Source: Closterium sp. Naga37s-1 (lineage: Eukaryota > Streptophyta > Zygnematophyceae > Desmidiales > Closteriaceae). From it: a DNA stretch of 64,000 nucleotides. Of this stretch, positions 56,201 through 64,000 are shown one piece after another (position 1 is the stretch's first letter; every line of letters starts with the position of its first letter). Under the pieces are notes generated by a model. The model was not told where the DNA came from. It made no database searches and saw only the letters and a list, made by a program, of their open reading frames with translations. The position numbers and the translations under genes are program-made. The stretch spans positions 496,001-560,000 of the forward strand of contig CANJKZ010000139.1 of NCBI GenBank assembly GCA_947471745.1, read 5' to 3'.

Positions 56201-59200
56201 ACGTGCTGCTGTCGCCAGCAGCTAGCGTGCACAAACCCTTCCATTGGCGCCACCGCGTGCCATCAATCGCATCACATCGCATCACATTACATGGCACAGC
56301 GAACAATTGTCCGCGCCTTGCCACTGCCATACCTCCCTACCTGAATGTAGCGCCCTCTTCTTATCGCCCCATACACCATGCGCCCTCTCCTCCCTTTCCC
56401 CCTTCTCCTCTCCCCCTCTCCCTCGCTTCTCCTCCCTTCTCCCCCCCCCCCCCCAACCCCCTCCCCCACCGTGCCCCCCACCAGTGCGGTGGCGCTCAAC
56501 TCGCTCAACGGCTCTCTACCAAGCTCCCTCTTCTCGCTCTCCAACCTGCAGCTCCTGTGAGCCGCTCTCTCCGCGCTCTCCCCGCGCTCTCTCCGCGCTC
56601 TCCCCGTGCTCTGCTCCGCTCCTCCTCCCCGCCTTTCCTCTCCCACTTATCTGCGCAGCTGATTTTCGCCAGCGCCCTCGTCCCCTCTCCACTGCGCGCG
56701 AGCTTGCCTTGCACCATTCCCTCCCTCCCTGCCATGCCACCTCTCTCCTCCCATCCCTCCCCACTTGCTGTCGCCTCATTTCCCCCTCCAATGTCGCCTC
56801 ATTTGCTCCTCCAATGTCCCCACCCAGCCCTCCTCAACCTCTCATCTCGCTTCCTAGACACTCAAACCCCTCTCTCCCCCCCTGTTGTCCGCCCGTCACT
56901 GCCGTGTGTTCCGTGTGTGTGTCCCCATGGCAGCATGCTGGGGCGCAACCAGCTGACGGGAGTGCTGCCAGCGTCCGTCGGTGGGCTCAAGGCGCTCAAA
57001 GCACTGTGCGTTCCGCTCCGCCCTCTACCCTCTAGATTCTCGCCTCTCGCCTCTCGCCTCTCGCCTCTCGCCTCTCGCCTCTAGGCTCTGCCCTGTGGCG
57101 CATGGGGCGTGGAGTGCTAGCCAAGGCTGTGGGCTTTGGAGTGTGAGAGGTTTGGCTGTTGGGTGGGTGTGGGTATGCAGTGGGTCATGGGGCATGGAAG
57201 CGGGTTGGCTGGATGGAGTGCCACTACTTCATCCCCCCCTCCCTTTCTCCTCCGTGCATCTTCCTCTTATCTCGTCCCTTCCCTTCCTCTCTCTCTCTTC
57301 TTCTCTACCCTTTCTCTCTATAGCAACTCACCGCAGTTTGCTTGTTCCCATGCGTGTTCTTGTGTGTGTGCTTGCGTGCGCGTGCGTGTGTATATGTGTG
57401 TGCATGTGCGCCTGTCACAGGGATCTGAGCAACAACCGCTTCTACGGAGCCATGCCTGCAGCGCTCGGCACTCTCTCCAACATCGTTCACCTGTACGCCT
57501 GCCCTCCGCCCTCCCCTCTCCGCCCTCCCCTCTCCGCCCTCCCCTCCCCTCTCCCCTCTCTCTTCGCCACTCTCGCCTCAGCACGCCTGCTGCACCCCTC
57601 ACCCAAGCTAGTTGAGCCTGCCAATCTCCATCCTCCCTCACTCCCCCACATCTCCTACATTCCATCGTGGTCATCCCACATCTCTCCCCACTCGCTCCCT
57701 TTCCTCATTCCCCCCTTCCTAACTTCCCTCCCTTCTCTCCCCCACTCTCCCCCACTCCCCCCCACTCCCCGCCTCTCCCCTCTTCCCCCCCCTTCACTCC
57801 CCCTCTCCCACCGTCTACCCCCCGTTCCCCCCCCCCCCAACCCCCCCCAGCGACCTAAGCCGCAACGCCTTCACAGGCACGCCACTAAGCTCCTTCGCCT
57901 CGCAGTCCCTCGCATCCTCCTCGCAAGCCGTCTACGACCTCAGCTCCAACTACTTCACCACGCTCCCCTCCTCCTTCTCCGCCAAATCCTCCCCCTTCTG
58001 CCCCTCCGACCTCTCTGGCGGCTTTTCCTCCGCCAATCTCCTGCCCTTCGGCGCTACAGCCACCAGCAGCCTGAGCGATAACTGCTTCCTGGCCGGCGAC
58101 TGGAACTACTCCCAAAGCTACGTCCACCGCGGCAGGCGGTGGGGAAGCGGGGGCGGCAGCGGCGGGAGCAGCAGCAGCGGCAGTAGCAGTGACGGCGGCG
58201 GTGGCAGCGGGGGCAGCAGCAGCAGCGGCACGAGCAGCAGTGAAGGGGGGTGCGCGCCGGGCGGGGATCAGAAGCGGCCTGTGGAGTGTGTTTCCTTCTG
58301 CGGTGCTGCTCTGGCAGCGGGGCCGTGCGGGGGCCTGGGGATGTGTGTGCTGGACGGGCCCTCATACGTGCCGGCGTGTGTGTGCAACAACGGCATGTAC
58401 AACGTGCTGCTCTCTGTTACCGTTGGCTCTTCCACTGTCACCTACCCCTCCTGCTCGCCCAACCCGGGCACGCCCCCTCCTCGTAAGCATCCACTGCCCC
58501 GCCCCGCCCCGCCCTGTCTTGACTTGCCCCGCCCCGCCCTGCCTCGCCCCACCCCGCCCCGCCCTGTGCCGTCCCGCTGCGCCCTGCCTTGCCCTGCCTA
58601 CAGCCTGCATTCACCCTTGCCTGCCTCCCGCCTGTCTCCCCTTCCTGTCCCCCCTTCCCCAATTCCTCCTCTTTCTCTCGCTTTGCATCCTTTCGCTGTC
58701 CACGTGGCCTTTCAGCCTCAGCCCCTCCCACATGCCGTCTCTCTCCGTCGCGGCACTCCCACTTGCTCTCACAGTAGTCTTTGCAATCACCTAACCTGCT
58801 CGCTCGTTTCCCCCTTTTCCCTCTCTGCTTTTCTCCCCTCTTCCACCTACCTGCCCCCCCCCCCCTGTGACCACTTTCAGCCGCACCCCCGCCCATTGAC
58901 AGCACGGAGCGTCGCAAGAGAGGTAAGCATCATCACGATTCACCGTCCTACATTCACCGTCCTACATTCACCGTGCCCCGTGCTTGCATTGCATCCCCGC
59001 ATGCCCCTACCCTGCTGCTGCGTCATGCTCATCCAACCCCTCCCAACCCCCTCACCTCCTCGCCCTACCCCTCCTCCCCTCTCCTCCCTCATCCCCATCC
59101 ATCTTCCTCCCCCATCCTCTCCTTCCTTCCACAGGGTTCCGTGGAGTGGTGTTCACGGGCACAACACCAGCGCTGCCATCAGGCACCTATTCCAACAAGT

Positions 59201-60225
59201 ACTTCCGGCATCTGTCCAACGGCTTCACAGGCAACTACTCCTCGCCCACGTGGAACCTCACCAACTCCGTGGACTGGCGCGCTGTGCTGCCCGCGCCGCT
59301 GCTGCCCGCCAAGGACCAAGGCCTCTGCTGTCAGTGCTTCCTCCTTTCCCCGCTCGCCCGCTCGCCCCCCCCCCCTCCATCCACCCACCCTCACACCTCC
59401 CCTCTGCTTGCCTGCTGTTTTGCTGTAATCTGTCCCCACCTGTCTTTCTCGCACACGCACGCGCACACGAAAACACAGGCCTTCACAGCCACACTGCTCC
59501 ACGCTCTCCCAACCCTACCGCACCAACACCACCCTCCCTTTCCCCCTCCCACCCCGCCCCTTCCCCTCACCAGCGTCCTGCTGGGCATTCGCGCCAGTGG
59601 CAGCGACAGAAGCTTTATACGCGATACTGTACAGGGCAGCGGCGCCCAACGTGTCTTTTAAGACGTCCATCCCCTCCGCCCTCCACACCCTACCCTCCCC
59701 TCCCCTCCCACCCCGCCCCTTCCCCTCACCAGCGTCCTGCTGGGCGTTCGCGCCAGTGGCGGCAACAGAGGCCCTGTACGCGATAACGTACGGGGCAGCA
59801 GCGCCCAACGTGTCGGAGCAGCGCGTGGTGGACTGCCAGGGCCAGTGGAGCTGCGCGGGGGGCTACCCTGCCCACGCCTTCAACTACATCGCGTCCAGTG
59901 GCGGCCTGCCGCTCGCTGTCAACTACCCCTACACTGGCATCTACTCGCCCTCCTGCCGGGTACGTGCATGCGTGCGCTGGGGGGAGGGGGAGGGGGAAGA
60001 TTAGGGGGAGTTGACTGAGTACTGGGGGGGGGGGGGGGGTGGTTGATGGGGTCTTCGCTCTGGTGGTAGCTCGCTGTGCTGGTTCGCGCTCTCGCTTTGG
60101 GGTTGGGAATCGACGTTGCCTCTTTTGCTCCACGCTGCCTGTGAGCCAGACGGTCCGCCGCACCGCCAAGCGCAACGTGCGCTTCCTCCTCAGCGACCCT
60201 CCGCAGCCCACAACAACATTAACAT

Positions 60226-60257
<32 letters not shown>

Positions 60258-62209
60258 GCAGCGGCGGAGGAGGAGGAGCCATCGCAGCGTGCCGCGCGCG
60301 GGCTGCTGGCGGCGCCGCGGGCGCGGGCGCTCTTCTCGCTGGCGCAGCTGGTGACGGGGCCGTTCGGCATCGCGTCGTACGAGCAGGTGTCAACTCCCGG
60401 GTGGATGGGCATGGCGCTGGCGGTGCAGCAGCAGCCCGTGGTGGCGTATGTGGAGGCGGACCAGGAGTCATTCGTCTCGTACCCCGGGGTGAGTGAGTGG
60501 GTCAACGCTGCATGTCAGGTGCTGCTTTAGCGGCGCCTCAAAAGCAGGCGATCGTGCCCGGGTGGATGGGCATGGCGTCTCCAGGGCTTCACCCTTAACG
60601 TACAATGAACGACCCGGCGTGCTTCCTCAACCAGGTTGTGAACCACGCGCTCGTCATGCTGGGTTATGAGTCTATGACCTTCTGGCACCACCGTTTGTCG
60701 AGTCCACTCATAACTTCCCCCACCCATTTCCCCCTCTCTCTCTCCCCCCTCTTTCCCTCATCTCTCCCGTCCACCCTCTCATCCCCATCCCATACCGCCC
60801 CTATCCTTCCCCCCTCCAGGGCTTCACGTACAACGACCCGGCGTGTTTTGCCAACCAGGTGGTGAATCACGCGGTGGTCGTTGTGGGCTACGACCTGCTG
60901 GCCGCGCCGCCGCTGTGGCTCGTGCGCAACTCGTGGGGCGCGGGGTGGGGCGACCAGGGCTACATGCAGCTGGCGATTGCAGGGGGCAGTGGTGTGTGCG
61001 GCCTCAACACCATGCCCGCCATCTACCCCACCATTCTCGGTCAGTGCTGCCCCCCTGCCCCCCTGCCATGCCTCGCCACACTGCCTCTGCCTGTCTGCAT
61101 GCCTCCCTGCTGTTGTTCCTGCCTGCCTGCTTGCCTGCTCGTTGCGACTGCTGGTGGTGGCCATTTGGTCCCAACCGCCCCTCTTCCCTCCTCCCTCCTC
61201 CCCTTCCCCCCTCCCACCCATCATCCCACCCTTCCTATGCAACAACAGGGCCGGACCCATGCGGGCCCATCAACCCGTGTGGGGGCGGCACGTGCAAGGC
61301 GACGGTGGGGGCGATTAGCAAGAAGCAGGTGAACACGTGCACGTGCCCCGACAACTTCATCCCTGTTACCAACATCGACAAGACTCAGACCTGCGCTCCT
61401 GGTGCGTGCCCCCCCTCTGTCCTTTCCACCAAACCCTCCCCACCCCCCCCTCCCCCCTTCTCTCTGCCTGACCTGCCGGAAGTGTGTCTGGGTGTAGTCC
61501 TGCTCTGCCTCGTCCTCCTATGCTTACCCTGCCCTACCCACCCACCCCCATCCTCCACCCTCGGTCCCTCCCCCACGGCCCCTCCCTCACCCCTCTTCCC
61601 ATTCGTGCCTCCCCCTCCCGCCACCCCCCGCTGTCGCCCGTCCCCTCCCCCTCTCCACCTTTCCCTTCTCGCAGCCAAGGTGTGTGCATTCTATGCAATG
61701 AACCCGTGTGGGTTTGGCACGTGTGTGGACAACAACGCGGGCGGGTACTCGTGCCTGTGCTCCACGGGATTCACACAGGGCATGCGCACCGATGCCACCA
61801 TCACCTGCGTCCCCGGTAGGCTGCCTTGCCTCACTCACACGCACACACGCACCCCCTCCTCTCACTCTCCTCCCTCTACCCTTCTCCCACCCACTCGTCA
61901 CTCTTTCCATTCTCCCATCCCTTCTCCCCTCCTCTCCTTGCTGCATCACACCCGAGTCACGCACACACGAAACGCTCTTCATTAAAATCGTCCTGCCCCC
62001 GTCGCTCCCCTCACACTCCCGCCTACAAGCACCAACTCTCTCCATCCCCTGCTCCCCTGCTCCCGTGCCTGCTCCCCCATCCTGTCCCCGTGTGTGCGCC
62101 CACAGCCACCAAGGCCACCAACACGGTGTCACTGCCCGCGCCCATGACGTGCGACCAAGTGCGCTCCACCTACTCGCTCTCCATGTCCGCCTTCCGCCTC
62201 CTCAACCCC
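53286..62209 (+). CDS. Secreted LRR - EGF - papain-like protease - EGF - LysM protein (3' end beyond window)
   Basis: Eighteen exons were read by eye: 53286-53409, 53734-53866, 54472-54549, 54977-55048, 55599-55670, 56044-56115, 56485-56556, 56934-57005, 57421-57492, 57851-58482, 58881-58922, 59135-59329, 59733-59959, 60150-60488, 60820-61039, 61249-61401, 61675-61815 and 62106-62209. Together they give 940 codons with every junction in frame. Residues 1-37 are a signal peptide, 42-85 an LRR N-cap with WFGLSC, 86-256 seven LRRs, and about 300-465 a Ser/Gly linker and a Cys-rich EGF-like segment. A C1A protease domain follows (about 525-807) with Gln542, Cys548, His751 and Asn771. Two EGF-like modules lie at 807-905 and the start of a LysM-like domain at about 918-940. 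No I29-type inhibitory prodomain is seen. The first two acceptors and the exon at 60150 are the least certain. The protein should be secreted, or displayed if a membrane segment follows downstream. A role in cell-surface sensing or wall-linked proteolysis is inferred only from the domains. Confidence 0.75.
53734..57492 (+). other. LRR N-cap and seven LRR exons
   Basis: The cap exon (53734-53866) encodes AAAWGRNLTAVNQTW...C..WFGLSC.....VTSL, a plant LRRNT. Seven exons follow, one of 78 nt and six of exactly 72 nt, each starting and ending in phase 2 and each encoding one LDLSNNRFYGAMPAALGTL-type repeat. Most donors read GTACGC, GTGAGC or GTGCGT. One repeat per 72-nt exon is the classic layout of plant LRR receptor genes. 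Confidence 0.85.
54100..54340. repeat. 12-bp intronic minisatellite (TCGTCGCTGCTG)
   Basis: About twenty nearly perfect copies inside the second intron of the LRR-protease gene. Every frame is open on both strands, so frames here (poly-Cys/Arg, poly-Ala/Val, Asp-Ser-Ser) are not genes. Confidence 0.92.
57851..58482 (+). other. Last LRR-like strand, Ser/Gly linker and Cys-rich EGF-like segment
   Basis: This long exon starts with LDLSRNAFTGTPL and SSNYFTTLPSSF (end of the LRR solenoid), then a Cys-containing cap. A run of Gly/Ser (about 58,146-58,245, AGC/GGC codon repeats) comes next. It ends with about ten Cys residues in an EGF-like pattern (CAPGG..., CVSFCG, PCGGLGMCV, PACVCNNG). It starts in phase 2 and ends in phase 1, the switch point between LRR-type and EGF/protease-type exons. 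Confidence 0.75.
59543..59655 (+). pseudogene. Degenerate duplicate of the catalytic-Cys exon
   Basis: A copy of the acceptor region and of the first 75 or so bases of the exon at 59733 (SCWAFAPVAATEALYAI, then diverging). It is preceded by the same CCCGCCCCTTCCCCTCACCAG acceptor tract. It lacks the SEQRVVDC continuation and has no matching donor, so it is probably a dead exon copy or an alternative exon. Confidence 0.75.
60557..60675 (+). pseudogene. Degenerate duplicate of the catalytic-His exon
   Basis: Contains CCCGGGTGGATGGGCATGGCG (also at about 60398 in the real exon), then GGCTTCACC and ACGACCCGGCGTG, and a VVNHALVMLGYE-coding stretch. This parallels 60820-60905 (VVNHAVVVVGYD). A small insertion breaks the frame near its start and the Asn block is missing. 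Confidence 0.75.
61249..61815 (+). other. Two EGF-like module exons
   Basis: Exons 61249-61401 and 61675-61815 are each flanked by phase-1 introns. The first reads DPCGPINPCGGGTCKA...TCTCPDNF. The second reads CAFYAMNPCGFGTCVDNNAGGYSCLCSTGF with six Cys in EGF spacing. Phase 1-1 single-exon EGF modules are the standard unit of exon shuffling. Confidence 0.8.
62106..62209 (+). other. Exon with the first half of a LysM-like domain
   Basis: Encodes TNTVSLPAPMTCDQVRSTYSLSMSAFRLLNP, shown here only by its key blocks: MTCDQV, STYSLS and FRLLNP. The spacing fits a plant LysM (Cys, Tyr-Leu-Ser, Phe-x-x-Leu-Asn-Pro). The remainder would be in an exon beyond the repeat array. LysM domains bind GlcNAc polymers. 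The exon ends at the first GTGAGC donor, at 62210. Confidence 0.55.
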
Positions 62210-64000
62210 GTGAGCGCCTCCTCAACCCCGTGAGTGCCTCCTCAACCCCGTGAGCGCCTCCTCAACCCCGTGAGCGCCTCCTCAACCCCGTGAGCGCCTC
62301 CTCAACCCCGTGAGCGCCTCCTCAACCCCGTGAGCGCCTCCTCAACCCCGTGAGCGCCTCCTCAACCCCGTGAGCGCCTCCTCAACCCCGTGAGCGCCTC
62401 CTCAACCCCGTGAGCGCCTCCTCAACCCCGTGAGCGCCTCCTCAACCCCGTGAGCGCCTCCTCAACCCCGTGAGCGCCTCCTCAACCCCGTGAGCGCCTC
62501 CTCAACCCCGTGAGCGCCTCCTCAACCCCGTGAGCGCCTCCTCAACCCCGTGAGCGCCTCCTCAACCCCGTGAGCGCCTCCTCAACCCCGTGAGCGCCTC
62601 CTCAACCCCGTGAGCGCCTCCTCAACCCCGTGAGCGCCTCCTCAACCCCGTGAGCGCCTCCTCAACCCCGTGAGCGCCTCCTCAACCCCGTGAGCGCCTC
62701 CTCAACCCCGTGAGCGCCTCCTCAACCCCGTGAGCGCCTCCCCCTAGCCTCAAACCCCGTGAGCGCCTCCTCAACCCCGTGAGCGCCTCCTCAACCCCGT
62801 GAGCGCCTCCTCAACCCCGTGAGCGCCTCCTCAACCCCGTGAGCGCCTCCTCAACCCCGTGAGCGCCTCCTCAACCCCGTGAGCGCCTCCTCAACCCCGT
62901 GAGTGCCTCCTCAACCCCGTGAGCGCCTCCTCAACCCCGTGAGCGCCTCCTCAACCCCGTGAGCGCCTCCTCAACCCCGTGAGCGCCTCCTCAACCCCGT
63001 GAGCGCCTCCTCAACCCCGTGAGCGCCTCCTCAACCCCGTGAGCGCCTCCTCAACCCCGTGAGCGCCTCCTCAACCCCGTGAGCGCCTCCTCAACCCCGT
63101 GAGCGCCTCCTCAACCCCGTGAGCGCCTCCTCAACCCCGTGAGCGCCTCCTCAACCCCGTGAGCGCCTCCTCAACCCCGTGAGCGCCTCCTCAACCCCGT
63201 GAGCGCCTCCTCAACCCCGTGAGCGCCTCCTCAACCCCGTGAGTGCCTCCTCAACCCCGTGAGCGCCTCCTCAACCCCGTGAGCGCCTCCTCAACCCCGT
63301 GAGCGCCTCCTCAACCCCGTGAGCGCCTCCTCAACCCCGTGAGCGCCTCCTCAACCCCGTGAGCGCCTCCTCAACCCCGTGAGCGCCTCCTCAACCCCGT
63401 GAGTGCCTCCTCAACCCCGTGAGCGCCTCCTCAACCCCGTGAGTGCCTCCTCAACCCCGTGAGCGCCTCCTCAACCCCGTGAGCGCCTCCTCAACCCCGT
63501 GAGTGCCTCCTCAACCCCGTGAGCGCCTCCTCAACCCCGTGAGCGCCTCCTCAACCCCGTGAGCGCCTCCTCAACCCCGTGAGCGCCTCCTCAACCCCGT
63601 GAGTGCCTCCTCAACCCCGTGAGCGCCTCCTCAACCCCGTGAGTGCCTCCTCAACCCCGTGAGCGCCTCCTCAACCCCGTGAGCGCCTCCTCAACCCCGT
63701 GAGTGCCTCCTCAACCCCGTGAGCGCCTCCTCAACCCCGTGAGCGCCTCCTCAACCCCGTGAGCGCCTCCTCAACCCCGTGAGCGCCTCCTCAACCCCGT
63801 GAGTGCCTCCTCAACCCCGTGAGCGCCTCCTCAACCCCGTGAGCGCCTCCTCAACCCCGTGAGCGCCTCCTCAACCCCGTGAGCGCCTCCTCAACCCCGT
63901 GAGCGCCTCCTCAACCCCGTGAGTGCCTCCTCAACCCCGTGAGCGCCTCCTCAACCCCGTGAGTGCCTCCTCAACCCCGTGAGCGCCTCCTCAACCCCGT
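62195..64000. repeat. 20-bp minisatellite made of an exon end plus splice donor
   Basis: About ninety head-to-tail copies of CGCCTCCTCAACCCCGTGAG run to the window end. The unit equals the last 15 bases of the exon ending at 62209 plus the first five of its intron, so each copy recreates a consensus-like CCC/GTGAG 5' splice site. One irregular unit lies near 62,733-62,757. A C-to-T variant (GAGTGCC) is rare on the left and common after about 63,240. Reading through the array reaches TGA within about two units in any open frame. Confidence 0.95.

Larger units (their letters stand above)
59135..61039 (+). other. Papain-family (C1A) catalytic domain exons
   Basis: 59135-59329 ends with NSVDWRA and KDQGLC (mature N-terminus and oxyanion Gln). 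59733-59959 carries SCWAFAPVAATEALYA with the nucleophile Cys, then SEQRVVDCQG and YPYTG. 60150-60488 carries a variable insert with an Ala10 and Glu4 run, then AVQQQPVVAYVEA. 60820-61039 carries VNHAVVVVGYD with the His, LVRNSWGAGWGDQGY with the Asn, and GVCGLN. All hallmark residues of an active C1A peptidase are present. The insert between the two lobes is unusual. Confidence 0.82.

Noticed and set aside
57851-62209. Receptor-kinase end of the LRR gene
   Set aside because: No transmembrane segment or kinase motif is visible in the window. It could lie downstream but cannot be claimed.
62195-64000. CRISPR-like array of 20-bp repeats
   Set aside because: Units are directly adjacent with no spacers, the setting is a spliced eukaryotic gene, and the unit equals an exon-intron border. 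It is a minisatellite.

Overview
The window looks like nuclear DNA of a plant-lineage eukaryote, most probably a GC-rich streptophyte alga (zygnematophyte type). This is inferred from plant-style leucine-rich repeats coded by separate 72-nt phase-2 exons, GT-AG introns, and many Ty1/copia elements whose primer sites resemble the initiator-Met tRNA type. No species can be named from the sequence alone.

Layout. 1-10,960: a candidate DNA transposon of the Plavaka branch of the CACTA group. It holds a GC-rich hairpin-forming satellite (1.8-3.4 kb), a 0.9 kb pyrimidine tract, a four-exon transposase (4300-7440), a second five-exon gene of unknown function in the same orientation (8002-10169), and short imperfect inverted repeats near both ends. 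11,079-13,909: a small secreted cysteine-rich host gene (folate-receptor-like by Cys pattern). A 1.6 kb non-autonomous LTR element (A) sits in its second exon, so it is probably dead. 14,990-50,150: a retroelement cluster with under 1 kb of other DNA. Copia element B (14990-23550) carries a second copy of the 1.5 kb non-autonomous family (C, 21847-23361). An incomplete copia element D (23675-28958, minus) follows. Copia element E (29447-43566, minus) was split by copia element F (33304-40485, minus). Copia element G (43651-50150) closes the cluster. A, B, C, E, F and G each have a readable 5-bp target duplication, so the nesting order is clear.

53,286 to the window end: a host gene with at least 18 exons. 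In order it encodes a signal peptide, an LRR N-cap, seven LRRs, an EGF-like Cys-rich segment, a papain-family (C1A) protease domain with all catalytic residues, two EGF-like modules and the first half of a LysM-like domain. Exon phases are symmetric around most modules, as in exon shuffling. Both catalytic exons have degenerate duplicates just upstream. The last visible exon ends at a 5' splice site that has itself been amplified into a 20-bp minisatellite of about 90 copies, running off the window.

The best candidates for undescribed biology are this sensor-protease architecture (LRR + EGF + papain + EGF + LysM), the splice-donor minisatellite, and the intron-bearing Plavaka-like transposon with its unknown partner gene.

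All exon boundaries were read by eye from splice motifs and frame continuity; no search or alignment program was run.
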